The notes: generated by a model not told the origin, from the letters alone. Shown: positions 34,301-46,105, counted from the stretch's first letter. The stretch is DNA of 64,000 nucleotides from Paramyrothecium sp. XJ0827 (GCA_020881915.1 JAJFPB010000004.1:1798001-1862000), one strand, 5' to 3'. Translations and numbers: made by a program.

Positions 34301-36660
34301 CAAGTTAACCGAGAGCCCCCCCCCGGTAACAAATGATATGATGCAGTTTGATCGGTAAGAAGGAAGAACGACATGGCATTCTGAAGAATACCCGCCCCTC
34401 CCTGTTTGCGAGCTGTTCGATCCATGCCAAGCATGTAAGCCAAAATTGAACCCTCGTGAAGGAACACAAAGCTGTGCATCAATTCTCGTGGCCGACAAGG
34501 ATGCTGACAGATGCAGCTCTAAGCGGCTTTGTCATTTTGTCGGCTTAACTCCGAGCTAGGCCAGGCCTGCGGACTTGGGGGGAAATACACCACGACAAGG
34601 AGGTTGTGGAAACAAGGTAACATCTCCGCAAATGGACGATGAGACCACACCCGAGAGACAAGATGGGGTGGGAAAAATAGCACCAGCAACAAGAAAAAAA
34701 AACGTACAGGTTTATCAAATCGGAGATTAGGATGCCTTGCATGCCCGACGTCCTGACCTTCTCGTGTTTCACGAAGCCGAGCAGGGCTCGGTTACGGTAC
34801 CTGCCTACTCGCGTAGGTACCTTGGTCGCTATCCTGCATCGCACGATGATGGAGAACGACGCTGGAGAGGTTCCACCGCCGAGACTGGAACATCGGCGAG
34901 GGTGACAGCGAGCGAGAACGAGCAGAATGTGGAAATAGGTCGGGAAGTGTGATCAAAGTGCCCAACATACGCACTGGTCCAAGGCGCTTGGGATGGGGAA
35001 CATGGCATGGCGCTGAAAAGGGACAACAGTATAATTCACCGATCAGGCAATTAGACGTTCCCCAGAAACAGCAGCAGCCAGGCACCTCGCTAGTACAAAC
35101 GATCAATCACCAGGGCCAAGCCATTCTGCACTATTCTCCCAATACTTGCATGCAACATAGTCCCAACTCCCCGCAATCCACAACTAGATGTGGCACCTCT
35201 AGGCTCGATGGATGCGGGCCACAAGTGGCTCCCACTTGTCCTCTCCGGCTCCGAAACCCGGCGCAGGAGCACTCCGCATGAAGCGGGTGTTCCCTTTTCG
35301 CACCAGCAGATACGGCCAGACCCGAGATGCAAGCTCCTCGTCTGCTATTCACTTTTCCTGGTCAACCCAGATTGCTCTAATGCACACTCTTGACGGCGCG
35401 CGCGAGCGCGTGTCGTCTAATCGAGAACCGCCGATGTGCGGCAGACCAGGGGCGTCACGTTGATGGCCAGGGGGTGGGGCAAGGATAGGGCGTGGGCTCG
35501 GGATCAATGAATCCAATTACGAATAGCTCGAGACACACTAGCTCGCCTGCTCTCCGCAGAGATGGACGCTCGTGCAGGCTTCTTCACGCTCTCCGAGAGA
35601 TGGGCGAATGAGGCGTTCCACCGATGACTTGACCTGGCTGAAGCTGAGCCGAGGTGAGGGGGGAAGAAAGGCCAAAGAAAGTTCAGAGGATGCATTCGAG
35701 GGGGGTGAGAAGGCCAGGAAGCAAACAATGTTGGTTTCGGGCCCATCGGCGAAGCGCGCCCTCCGGACCTCCGTCGGGCGGAGTTAAAGGGTCAAACGCC
35801 TTTACCTTAACTGCCCAACCCCCGCCCATCCCGGGATTGGCGTCTGTACCTGTTTCTGGCCTTGGACCCAGAGGCTTGGCGCGACGCATGGGGCGCACAG
35901 TACGCCAGTACAGAGTACAACGTCAAGGAGAAAGTGGCATCGGCACCCTGTGCGGGTTTCGTCGTTGGGAAGCATTGCGCACCAACACCATCACCAGTCA
36001 GAAGCTTGCCGGCTGCATGCATTGAGGGAAGGAGCGAGGTCGTTCCCCAATCCGTGCGCGCTGCAACACCACACCACGCCAATCCATCGACTATTGCATA
36101 GCTCGCACCCTCTTTTGATTGATTCATTTGATTGATTGAACCTCGCCGTGGTGGGTGGGCACTCCCCGTTGGGTGGTCCAGGGTCGTCGAATCACATCCC
36201 CATGTATGAGCTCATCCCACAGAGGGCACACGACGCAGCTCCAAAGCCAAAGGAGAATCCGCAATGAGAAGATCAAAACCAAGCAGATTGACACCCCCCT
36301 TCCCTGAGACCGCAATAAAGAAATATGCCCCCAGGCCAGACCCAATGTAACCCGTCGCCGCGTCGTACAAGAAATGCCCGCCGCTGATGTTGCAAAGAAG
36401 GCTTTTGCCTTGGAACAGTACACACTTTGCGCTTGCGCGGATGAAACGTCGAGGTTGTCCCTATTTCCGCGCGGTGCCCCAGAGCTGCTCCCCCCGCTAA
36501 AACCCGATCTTATTAATGGCTCCGGCCAGGACGGGTGGTACGGACAAAGACCAAATAGCGAGCTCCAGCTACCAGCTAAAGGGCGACCAATAGGCCAGGT
36601 AGAGCGGCAACGAGCAGGGGGGAGTTAGCCTCGTACTTGGCCTCGCAGCGCCTTGCCATT
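31359..36660. other. Gene desert of 5.3 kb
   Basis: The first about 300 bases are the 3' flank of the CAP gene. Beyond that I see only overlapping frames on both strands, including a dense set around 32470-33870, with no domain or convincing splicing. No structural RNA or repeat is evident until the pentanucleotide tract at 36661. Confidence 0.45.
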
Positions 36661-36727
36661 TCATTTCATGTCATGTCATGTCATGTAATGTAATGTAATG
36701 CCATGTAAGGTAATGTCATGTAAGGCA
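36661..36727. repeat. Degenerate pentanucleotide tandem repeat (TCATG/TAATG)
   Basis: About thirteen units of five bases. TCATG units change into TAATG units, then CCATG, TAAGG and TAATG variants. The gradual change of the unit along the tract suggests slippage plus point mutation. It leads into AGGCAGGTAGG, related to the GGTA-type motifs seen elsewhere. Confidence 0.85.
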
Positions 36728-37827
36728 GGTAGGCACTGCTGATAGGCTGGTAGACACCTGCTGTTCAGTAGGCTCAGGCCCCCAGGAGGGCTGATCAGAC
36801 AAGACACGCGCACACACGCCTTACGTAGGGCGTATCCGCTGTGGAGGGTGCCATGTCGCAGACCTTGCATTTACAAGGCAAGGTAGCACTTCAACACACG
36901 TTGGTTAGGCAGTTGGTAGGTGCTCTGAGCATCCATCACTTCACATGTCGAATCTGATCGGTTCGAGCAACAGAAACCCGAAGCCCATACACTCACCCCT
37001 AAGGTTAGCTACCTTACCTTGCCTTACCTGACCTCCCCGGGAACAAGTGCCCTCCCCCTCTCTTCCCGAATCCCACCCCTACCTCACGTTAAGTCTTCTC
37101 TCCAGTTACTCTGTGCTGTATTCCGGCTGCCGCTGGGTGCTGCTGCTCCTCTCACGCCTCCACACCCCTGGCGGAGTAGCGCTTAGGTACCATACCCCGT
37201 TGATTCCAGCGGCATGGCCCATCGGACACCGGATTTGAAATCATCTCCACCTTTTCGTTTGTTCGCCCTCTCGTCTTTTTCCCCCGATGGGAAAGGCGAA
37301 AATGGCAAGCAACCATGCGTGCGGGCTGGCTGGCTGGCTGGCCTATACGGCAACTCTCTGCCTGCTACTGTTGGTCGGCTCCTTGCCCGTCCACTTCCCG
37401 TTTTCCTTTAACTACCTGAGATACCCGCCTGGCTTTTGCATCTTTTCCTTTCCCACCCCCGTTTTTTCTCCTTCCAGACGTCTTCTATTCGATCACCTCT
37501 AGGATCCTGCCCTTGTTGCATCTTCCTTCATATCGCTCCACCCCAAGCCGCACCTCTCACTCATCCCCCCGGGTGGCTTTTTTACACGTCTCAAGTCAGC
37601 TTATAACCAGCCGTACTCTCAACTTATCTCTCTCATGCACGCCGCTGCTGCGAATCACCTAGAACGGAAAGCATAGAAAGAGCTAGGGCATAATCGCGAC
37701 GAGGCTTGAACCGGACCTGCGTCCTTCTTGTAAACTGGCACAACACACATACACACCCTTTCACCTCTGTCCACCACAGGATCTACATAGCTCAAAGCAC
37801 TGGAAAGGCGCTCGTCAACAATTCATC
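36728..37827. promoter_or_regulatory. Upstream region of the DUF3237 gene
   Basis: It contains an ACCTTACC-type cluster at about 37009-37036. From about 37030 to 37600 it is rich in C and T, as in fungal promoters and leaders. No separate gene is supported. Confidence 0.45.
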
Positions 37828-39098
37828 ATGGCCTCGGAGGGCGAGACGATGCTGCTCGACCTCTCAACTAGCGCGCCCACAACCGCAACCACCACCACGA
37901 CGGCGGCAACGTCCACGGCTCCTCCCACAGCCGGAACCGAAGCCCCAGGGCCCAACGGCGAGTGGGATACTGTTGACTGGGACACGAATATCGTCCCCAC
38001 GGGAATTCCGTCCAAACGACCTGGTTTTTATCATGCCCGCAAGGATTCCGATGAGGATGCTTTAGGCGCAGGGCCCGGAAAGTATGTCACGATGCCTGCG
38101 GCTCTCCTCTTACCCGGAGGAACCGCTCAAACTCATCTTGCCTCCGCCAAACACTGTACTAATGAGCCATGGCATCTTCAGGAGCGTCGAGGAGGCGTGC
38201 AAAAGGTCACTTGAGCACTTCCCCAACCCATCTCTGGCATTCCCGATGCCAACGCTCGAGTTCGACTTCCGCATCGCCGTCAAGCTCAAGCCAGAACCCT
38301 CGCAGATTGATGGCAAGGTCAAGAAGGAGATCACCACCATTTCAGCCGGTCGCTGGTCTGGGTCCTTTGGAACAGGGGCCGTTGTCGTACGTGCTTTTTC
38401 TTCTCTCTTTTCCCCTTCCTTTTTCCTTCCTTGATTTTGTTTCTGCTCTGGTCCATTTCCTATTTCTGTTGCACCACTTTCCGAATCCACCTCTTTTCCG
38501 CTCCGCAAGCCGCCCCATCACAACCCCGGTCCCGCCCCCCTCCCCATCTCCGACACATTGCGGTGCATGCCGCGCTCCAACCCGGGCTTCAGCGTCTTAC
38601 TGACAGTTTCATTCGCGACAGGCCGGTGGCTATGATTTGAGCCAAGCCCGAGGATTTCGCCCCATTCGCATAGTCGAGGGCGCTTTTGTCATGCAAACTA
38701 CTGATGAGCCACCTGCCATGTACGTTTTCCTCTTTGCCACCACTCCACCTGATGCATGCACTTCCTCTTTTGTACCGCGACGGTACCTGACCTCGACCCT
38801 GCAGGCTGGAGATGCGCACGCGAGGATCCCTGTCCGGACCCTCCGATGTTCTCGACGCTCTGCTCAGTCCACGGAAGCCCAAGGATATCGACCCTCGACG
38901 TTACGGCTTCCGAATGTTCTCGACCATCAAAACTGCCGACAAGCGTTATGCTGAGATTGTGAACTGTGGTCTGTGGGTTGCTAGCGGTGTTTGGAGAGGC
39001 CAGGAGTTGATCATCGAGTAAGTCGTGAATTCGGGCCCGACGGCCAGCCTGACTGAACTGAGCTAACAATCTCGACCAGTGCGTACCGCGTGACCTGA
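37828..39098 (+). CDS. DUF3237-family protein, function unknown
   Basis: My model has exons 37828-38081, 38182-38386, 38622-38719, 38805-39017 and 39080-39098, encoding 262 residues. The N-terminal 45 residues are Thr/Ala-rich low complexity, followed by an acidic, Trp-containing stretch. The DUF3237 region runs from about 100 to the end, with LEFDFRIAVKL, AGRWSGSFGTGAVVAGGYD, IVEGAFVMQTTDEPPA and IVNCGLWVASGVW. The biochemical role of this small beta-barrel family is not known to me. Intron 1 (donor GTATGT, branch TACTAAT, acceptor TTCAG) is required to link the first frame to the second. Intron 2 is long for this window (235 nt). The last exon encodes only AYRVT. The first junction is the least certain part. 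Confidence 0.78.
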
Positions 39099-39915
39099 CC
39101 GTCGCTGCGCACTTCCGAACGGCACCCGTCTGTGCAAGTGCCTGATGAGGGCAAAAGCGAAGCCAACTATATCAACCTCGAAAAGGCTATTCGGCGCATT
39201 ATGGAACTTCATTGTGAAGCTCAATCATTTTTCCTATCTTGTTTAATAACCGACTTGCATGGGGCCTCTGCATTGTGCGCCCTTTGGTGTTTGGGTGTTC
39301 TTTTTTCATGTATCCTTCCAAAATTTTCGAATCCATGGGTCGGTTGCATCTTTGGGGGAGGGAGATGGAGGAGACTTGCATAGCCATCGGCGCAGGGTCA
39401 ACATCATTCATGAGAAACGACAGTAATGAGCGGAAACCAGATTACACCTAGCGGAGACCGCTTCGGCGGGTTAAATCAAAGTGTTCCAACAAACTCTCTT
39501 CCTCATGGTCCGGCGCATTTTGATAATTCTGCTTGTACTCGACGGTGCTCGCCGCAAGGTGCTGACACGGAGAGCGACTGACTTCGATAATCCGTGTCGA
39601 AATTCTTTGCCCTTCATCTAGCAGCATACTCACCGTATTTTAAAAGGAATAAAACAGTGATATCGCCGTCTTGACCACTGAATAGACTGACCATAATCCT
39701 AACCAGTGATCCTCACGGTGATATCAGTGTTTTTTCCCTGACGACACACCAGGGGTGGGCTCGTAGGACTGTAGTAGTCAAGCATTGCCTCCTTTTGCAA
39801 CAGGAATGCAGGGTGACCCTGCTGAGAGTGCTCGGGTATCCATGAAGTAGTCAAAATATGATTAGTTGGTAGCCAGCGTCAAGCTTGAAAGTCAAAGCAG
39901 CATGCACTGGCCACA
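39099..39915. other. Convergent 3' spacer
   Basis: This 817-bp spacer lies between the convergent DUF3237 and pop7 genes. No gene, RNA or repeat was recognised in it. Confidence 0.5.
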
Positions 39916-40522
39916 TCACCTGTGTCTGATCATCACCTCCAAGCAACTCATTCTGCGGACCCTGCTTGAATCCTCGGCACCAGCATCCTCGACGATCACG
40001 TCGTCCACTGTGCCCACCGTGCGCGTCTTGACGTCCACGGCGCAGTCCGCCTGCTGCTCGAACCAGCTAGCGACGCTGAGCACCTTGGCGATGGCCTTGC
40101 CGGTACCCATGACAGTGACAACCGGACCGTCGCCTCCGCCGCCGCCGCCGCCCTCACCGCCGCGCCGGAGGGCCTCGACGCGGGCGTGCAGGGACGCGTT
40201 CTTGAGGGAGGAGCCGCTGCTGCTAGCGGCGGAGGTGCGCAGGGCGCTGTCGAGCTGCTTGCGGACCCGCTTCACGGCCGACATGAACGGCGTGCTCGAG
40301 GACACGTAGATGATGCGGGCTTTGGTCGAGGCCGGAAGCTGGCGCCTGTTCAAAGGGCGCTTCTGGACCCTTGCGCCTGGCGGATCGTGTGAGCTAGGCG
40401 ATGCCGCACGCGAAGGGGGAGGACGGAAAAGAGTAATTACCTTCAGGGACAGGTGGAAGCTTCCTCATTGTCCCAGGCTTCCGTTTCGAGGATTCACTAG
40501 GACCCTGCTGATTTGGGGCCAT
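39916..40522 (-). CDS. pop7: RNase P/MRP subunit Pop7 (Rpp20, Alba-type)
   Basis: Exons 40522-40441 and 40376-39916 encode 180 residues. Pop7/Rpp20 pairs with Pop6 to bind the P3 domain of the RNase P and RNase MRP RNAs in the nucleolus and nucleus. The Alba-type fold is seen from about residue 45: IIYVSSSTPFMSAVKRVRKQ, then TVMGTGKAIAKVLSVASWF (the GxGKAI motif), then TRTVGTVDDVIVED and RMSCLEVMIRHR. Between the first helix and the GxGKAI motif lies an insert with a run of seven glycines (about 103-109), from a GC-rich triplet tract. The first exon gives a basic N-terminal extension. Intron 40377-40440 has donor GTAATT. It is divergent from rav2. Confidence 0.88.
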
Positions 40523-41186
40523 TGCGCGTACCGCCCGAGGGCTATCAGGCAGCGATTACTCGCGATGTAAGCCAGCGGGCTGGCACAGGACGAGGCACTC
40601 GTTGACTCAACACCGTGTTGACATGTATGTCCGCAAAGAGAGCCTAATAAGAGGCCGCAGTCAAGAGAGTGAGATAACTATGCGGCGATGTTATGGTTCT
40701 CCAACGCCCGCTAGCAGTAGAAGTTGTTACTGAGATTCATGTTGGTCAATGACTTTTGTACCAGAAAAAAACGACGAATGAAGAAATTGAAGATTGAGAA
40801 TTCAGTTTGCGGTTAGCCTACTCAGGCAACCCCACAGCTTGCCCACCCCCCCCAATCTGTCCATACTGGTGGGCCTCGAACCCCCCTAGCTGCGCTAAAG
40901 CAACCCCCGCTGAAGCCTGCAGCGAAACGTCACTCCTCATCAGGGTTTCGCAACGACTGCTCTGCCGTTCCCGAAGCCCTCGACATCACCACCACCACCA
41001 CCACCGCCACCGCCGCCGCAGCATAGGCAACGTCTTTCTCGCCCGATCAGGTAGCAGGACTATGGCTGCCTGCACTCGCGCCCCATCGTAGCACCAGCGA
41101 TTCGAAACAAAAGAACCAGCATCTAGACGAGAACACCTCCCCCGCGCGGAACGACGAGGATCGCAAGCGAATAGAAACGGGCCAGC
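40523..41186. promoter_or_regulatory. Divergent promoter pop7 / rav2
   Basis: This 664-bp spacer includes a CAC/CCG-type trinucleotide tract at about 40986-41021 (accACCACCACC turning into GCCGCCGC) close to the rav2 start, and a C-run at about 40844-40851. No gene is seen. Confidence 0.5.
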
Positions 41187-42300
41187 ATGGCGCTTCAGGT
41201 CTGGCCACGGGTGTCCCCCGCGGAGCTCAAGCTTAAAGAGACCGAGACCCAGGTGAGGAGCTACGACCTCCCCGCCGCCCCGATGCGCAACAAGAAGATC
41301 ACGAAAGGTGGCAAGATGCTAATCAAGCTAAAGGAACGCGAGCTGCAATGGATCACGGAGGAGACCGTCAGCATCTGCAGGGACCTCAAGCACGGCCTGG
41401 AGGACTGCTACGCCCTCCTCGCGCCCATTGACCCGGGCAGCACGCTCGTCATGAGCACGCCGCGCAACGAGAAGGTCAAGGGCACCATCACGCGGGTCGG
41501 CACGCGCATTGTTAAAGGCGTACGTTCCTTCGCACAGATTCGCTCCCCGTGCCGCCACCCGCAGCTAACATGTACCGCGTCAGACCCTGCACCTCCAGCT
41601 TCGGACGATCCCGGCGTTGACGCTGACCATTACTCAAAACGATCCTATACACATCCATGCCCTCGATGCCCTGCACAGCCACCTCACACAATCCATCGAC
41701 CTCTTGTCTCTCACAACCTCCCGCCAGCAGGACCCTCAATCTCTTGCCTCGACCCTGTCCCTTCTGTCTGACGCCCTCGCCCGAGCCGCTGCCCTGCTCA
41801 AGGGCCCGTCCCTCACGGCTCAAGACACTACGTGGCAGATGGGCTCAGCAGCCGCCTCCCACTTTTCTCCACCGATTCCCTCCAACATTAGCTTCCACCT
41901 CTCACTACAGGATAGCTGCGTTGTCTTGGCGCTGCGAGGACTCGAGCCTGCCAATGCCCCCATGCATTTTGGCACCAAGCTGGGGCTTGCTATAGGAACC
42001 GTGCGCCGTCTAGAGCATGACGAAATGGATCGTGTCTTTTCCTACCGGTCTGGGGCTGATGATGTGGCCCATTCACACTCGCATAGTGCTAGGCACACTC
42101 CCGAGCCTCAAGCGTCAAGGCCCACGGATCATGATAGAAAGGGATTGATGGACGTATATGTGCGGGAGAAGGTCCGGGTCGAAAGTGCCGACCCTAGTCT
42201 AATATCGTTATACTCGAAGCTCGGCTACCTCAGCAATATTCTCGGCCAAGCTCGAAGAAATCTGGCGGCGGTGATGGGAGCAGATTTGGACGACTTATGA
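41187..42300 (+). CDS. rav2: Rogdi/Rav2-like RAVE complex subunit
   Basis: Exons 41187-41519 and 41584-42300 encode 349 residues. The Rogdi/Rav2 family works with Rav1 and Skp1 in the RAVE complex, which reassembles the vacuolar H+-ATPase. Family traits are RELQWITEETVSICRDLKHG and LEDCYALLAPIDPGSTLVMS near the N terminus and the VKGTITRVGTRIVKG segment at the splice junction. A leucine-rich helical stretch (about 128-175) follows, then FHLSLQDSCVVLALRGLEP and a C-terminal helix with LYSKLGYLSNILGQARRN. A His/Ser-rich loop is inserted at about 280-305. The intron (41520-41583) has donor GTACGT and a CTAAC branch. It converges with the NIPSNAP gene. Confidence 0.82.
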
Positions 42301-42617
42301 CATTCTTGGCATAGCATGGGGGAACGGCAACCTGATTTGAGGTTGCATTCTGTACAATCGTGATAATACTAGCGTGACAAGTTTGTTTTCGCCGGAATTT
42401 CTCAAAAGGTACTCAATGAACAGAGTACAATGGGATTGTATTGCACTAGGGGTAATCTTACAGTACTGCGCCGTTGACGCCATGATGTGAAAGAAAAGAG
42501 ACCATCCGGGCCCGTGTGATGGCTCGAATGAGACTTCCAATATACCGAACCTTGCCTATGCCACCTCTTGAGACAAACTTGATGAAATCTGACACTGAAA
42601 AGCCTAGACAACTTCGT
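42301..42617. other. Convergent 3' spacer rav2 / NIPSNAP
   Basis: A 317-bp spacer with only 3' flanks of the two convergent genes. Confidence 0.5.
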
Positions 42618-43743
42618 CTAAGCCACGGGGGACCAGGGCATGGGGATGAGTATCCGCGATTTCATTGTCTGAATAAGCGGCACGGTCTTGTGTACGGTGT
42701 CGGCCCATCCTTCAATCTGCCAGCTCTGCTCTCGACGCGCCTTTCTCTCTTCAAGATTGGCGAATTGCCACAGGTGATGGACAGTGTTCAGGTCGCCGAT
42801 CTGGACGAACCACGCACCCACGCCTTCCATAACTTCCCTTCGAGCCTTGAGGCCCCGCCTCCAGTGAGTCTCCCACTCGAGGAGGTTTCCAGGGTGAAGC
42901 GTGTACGATCGCAGCTCGAAAACGCCACCCAGTTGCCGAGGCGGGGTAGTCGGCCAGAATGAGAACTCCTGCATCAGGGAGATGTGCTTGGAGTTGATTA
43001 AGCCTCGTAGTTTGCGGTCAAAGTCGGCAAATTCAGGATGGTGGGAAATGGAGTGCCTGGACTCGTGGTAACCTTCGTATTTCTGGTACTCCCAGATGTG
43101 CACTAGAAAATGTCAGTATCCGGCCATTGTCGTGAAGGCGGCTGGGAAATGGCCTACCAAACGTATCGCAGTCACCGACTTCCGTCCTCCAACTACCTAC
43201 CAGATGGACCTTGTTCTCTGGCGTGTTTGCGATCTTGGGATACCAGTGTCCTACAAGCTGGACGTACTCTTCGACCTTTTCGGGCTTAACTTCGTGAAAG
43301 ACGATGGAATGGACGTATTTGCCACGAGCGAGGACCTGGCTAAAGCTGGCGGCGAGCTGAGCGTCCAGCTCCCGTCCCTCTTTGGTGCCGTAGATGAGGT
43401 TGGCCAGGGGGCCCGACTTGCGCTCAGGTTCTTTTTCCGTCACTTGAGCTGTGACTCCTGCATCCGACTGGGGTGAGCCTGAAGCCGACGTCTGGGAAGA
43501 AGTAGAATCAGAAGGAATCTGGGCACCAAACGCACGTGCTCCCCGTTCTTTCTGCGCCTCCGCCAGATGCTCTCGAAACGCCTGCTGCTTCTGATGGAAG
43601 GTCTCGACTGACGCGGTCGAAGGGTCGACGTCGCCCATCGACGGTGTTCTGGCTGCTTTGGATGCCGTCGTGCTGAGGGCACGCACGCCCAAACGCGGGG
43701 CGGCGGCGGCGGATGCTCGAGAGAGGACGGTTCGCGTCAACAT
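42618..43743 (-). CDS. NIPSNAP-family mitochondrial protein
   Basis: Exons 43743-43158 and 43102-42618 encode 356 residues. NIPSNAP proteins are mitochondrial; animal members take part in mitophagy signalling, while the fungal role is not settled. An Arg/Ala/Ser targeting peptide (MLTRTVLSRASAAAAPRLG) is followed by a Ser-rich variable stretch. Then comes the conserved LIYGTKEGRELDAQLAASFS, YVHSIVFHEVKPEKVEEY, and, after the intron, VHIWEYQKYEGYHES. The second half holds the second ferredoxin-like repeat, with FELRSYTLHPGNLLEWETHW and a C terminus SRILIPMPWSP typical of the family. The intron (43103-43157) has donor GTAGGC. The open frame upstream of 43743 starts with GTG, so this is the first ATG. 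Confidence 0.93.
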
Positions 43744-45307
43744 GGTGACGACGGTGGTGGTGGTGGTGGTGGTCGAGGGAGATGTGGAGAAGATGACGCG
43801 ACAATCGTACAGAGTAACAAAGCTCACGCAGAGAGCTCTGAAGCTGCAGTAAAGTCGAAGAGAGAGAGAGAGTAGCTCTCGCGGTGGCAGACGTCCGAGA
43901 GAGGAGAAGGAGGAGGCGGCAGCTGGCAGCTAATTCGTCCAGAGAGCAGCGGAGCTACAGCAGGCGCAGAAGGGGAAGAAGCACGGTAGTGGCTTGAGCT
44001 TTGGTACCGACCGAAACGGCAAGCGGGCGGGATGAGATGGAGGGTACAGGGCAACCGGGGAGGCGGCAGCGATTGGGTGGATGGGAATGGAATGAAGACA
44101 AGGACGGTTGTGGTGTGGTGTGGTGTGGTATGGGCTGCAAGTGTGCAGCAGGTGCGTTCCAGATCTGTCACCCCGCAGTTTGTGCTTGTTCCTTTTCGAG
44201 CTGAGGCACGGTGTGCAGCGAAACGGCCGGGTGCACCCTTGAGTGGAAGAGGATGTGAGGTAATGTAAGGAAAGGTACGGTAGCAATTGTCGACAAATTG
44301 ACTGGCGGAATGCAAAAGGCCGGAATGGTGAGGGCACGGGCAGACAGGTGTGTTAGCTGAGGGGAAAAGCTGGGGAAAGCTTGGAGCTGGCAGTAGTCTA
44401 CCTAAAGTAGCTCCAGAGTCGCTCCGCCGCCTTGGCACCAGCCCCCAGGTCCAGTTCTGGGGCGCTGGTGACCCAGACCCCACTGGCCTCTGGGGCTCCC
44501 TTACGGGCATACGCACGCTCTCCCACCGGCAAGGGGTACAAAGAGGATACTTCAAGGGTCGTCTCCCTTGCGTCATACTTCAACGTAATGCAAGGTACCT
44601 AAAGGTGAGGCACGGCAAAAGGTGAAGGTAAGTACAATTGGTAAGGTAGGTAAGGTAGGTGGTAGGTAAGGTAAGGTAGCTCAGGCGATGCTAACCGTAG
44701 TAGCGGCAGACCTGGATCACCCTCCGCCCCATTTGTTGGACCAATTTGCCAATGATGCCACCAAAGCTATGGGTCGCAGCAGTGACCTCTCGCGGCAAGT
44801 TACGGGGCCCGGCCGACATGTTCGACGCTCCCTTGCGGCATTCTGTCAACGTAGGGGCCTCGTGCACGCATTGCTGCCGGATCCACTGACGTCACGGCCA
44901 TCCACACGTCGCCGTAGTTGAGTTACAGTAGTGCGAGGGAACAACAATGAAGTAAACAAAAGAGGTCACAAATTAAACCTCAATGCTCGGCAGTTTGTGC
45001 CTCCGCCATTGGTCCCTCCCAATCAACTACTTTATTCTCTTTGTAGGGTGGCATTCCGTCCCCATGACTTGCCGCCCGGAACCGATTGGGCCTTTTTCCC
45101 CCTTGGACCCGTACGGATGCGGATGCGGAAAGCAGACGTGCATGCAAAATCCATGGCTGGTCATTCAGTCCTGCCGCGCACTGGGACAACAACACCAGTC
45201 TGCTGGATACGAATTAATAATAGATACAAGCAGAAATTCTCTTCCGTTCTGTTTAGTGAGTACTTTTTAATCATTAACTTCTCATCAACGGCATCTCCCT
45301 AACAGCA
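43744..45307. other. Spacer with NIPSNAP promoter and 3' flank of the CTR gene
   Basis: A (GGT)n tract encoded just outside the NIPSNAP start (about 43754-43777) and GTGTGGTGTGG-type repeats (about 44111-44130) are visible. A GGTA-type array lies at 44640-44679. No supported gene. Confidence 0.5.
44640..44679. repeat. GGTAAGGTAGGTA-type simple repeat array
   Basis: Alternating GGTAA and GGTAG units, preceded by looser matches from about 44593. Similar clusters occur near 13131, 37009 (as the complement), 60651 and 62080, always outside genes. Confidence 0.75.
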
Positions 45308-46105
45308 TCATCCGCAGCAAACGGTTGGATTATCTCCCGCCCTCGTCTGATCGTCATCGCCAAACCCAGCCAGAGCCTCCCATTGGAAAATAAAAGCGCC
45401 GATGTAGGCTCCGATAAAGATGCAGATGATGATGTAGCCGTTGTAGTACATTGCGAGTCTTTCGGTCTCCAGTTAGCCAATGGGAAAGATGGAAAGACCG
45501 CAGCCACGAAGGGCACTTACAGCATCACAAAGTAAGCAACGGCAAACTGCATGGTATGGAGTAACGCCCGAGTGGCCTGCTGTAGGATCGTGGGACGCAC
45601 AGAGACGGCCGACCTGGCCCTACGTGCCGATACTAGTCCGGGAGTCTTTGCATCGCCAGCCTGCGAGTCGCTAGACGGAGGCTCGGAGCCTGCTGCTTCT
45701 CTGGAGACGGCAGTCGAGGCAAGGATGCGAACGGACCGGCGGACAATGGAGCGGTCGTATTCCTTGCTTGCCCTACGGAGGAATTCGAGAAGGATGACCA
45801 GGAGGACGACGCCGATGCAGGAGCCGGCAAACATGCCCGTGGTCTTGTTGTGCCAGGATTCGGCGATGAAGCAGGTGTCGAGCGTGTTCCAGTTCCAAAG
45901 CATCTGGGCGACTTCGTAAGAATCACAGCTTACACCGATGCCAGGAAGACAGCGCAGAGGCCGCAAGGTGATGACTTACAGAAATCTTGCACTTCATAGC
46001 TGGCATGCCGCCCATATCGTGATCCATGCCCCCGTGGTCCATGCCAGCACTGGGAGTCGAGCCAGGCATGACTGCGGTGCCCGTCGTCGATGACATGCCG
46101 TCCAT
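45308..46105 (-). CDS. CTR-family copper transporter
   Basis: Exons 46105-45980, 45903-45521 and 45458-45308 encode 219 residues. CTR proteins form trimeric Cu(I) uptake channels in the plasma membrane or vacuole. The extracellular N terminus has Met/His-rich motifs (GMDHGGMDHDMGGM) that capture copper. The membrane segments lie at about 65-84, 159-175 and 178-196. The second holds the MxxxM selectivity motif (Met169, Met173) and the third the GxxxG packing motif (Gly186, Gly190). The C terminus ends in Cys-Cys-Gly, suited to handing copper on. A long Ser/Arg loop separates the first two segments, as in many fungal CTR proteins. I cannot tell a plasma-membrane from a vacuolar paralogue. Introns have donor GTAAGT. 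Its upstream region has copper-regulatory-like motifs. Confidence 0.94.

Noticed and set aside
40860..40930. tRNA-like T loop (GGTTCGAGG on the minus strand)
   Set aside because: No matching acceptor stem or D arm could be built around it.
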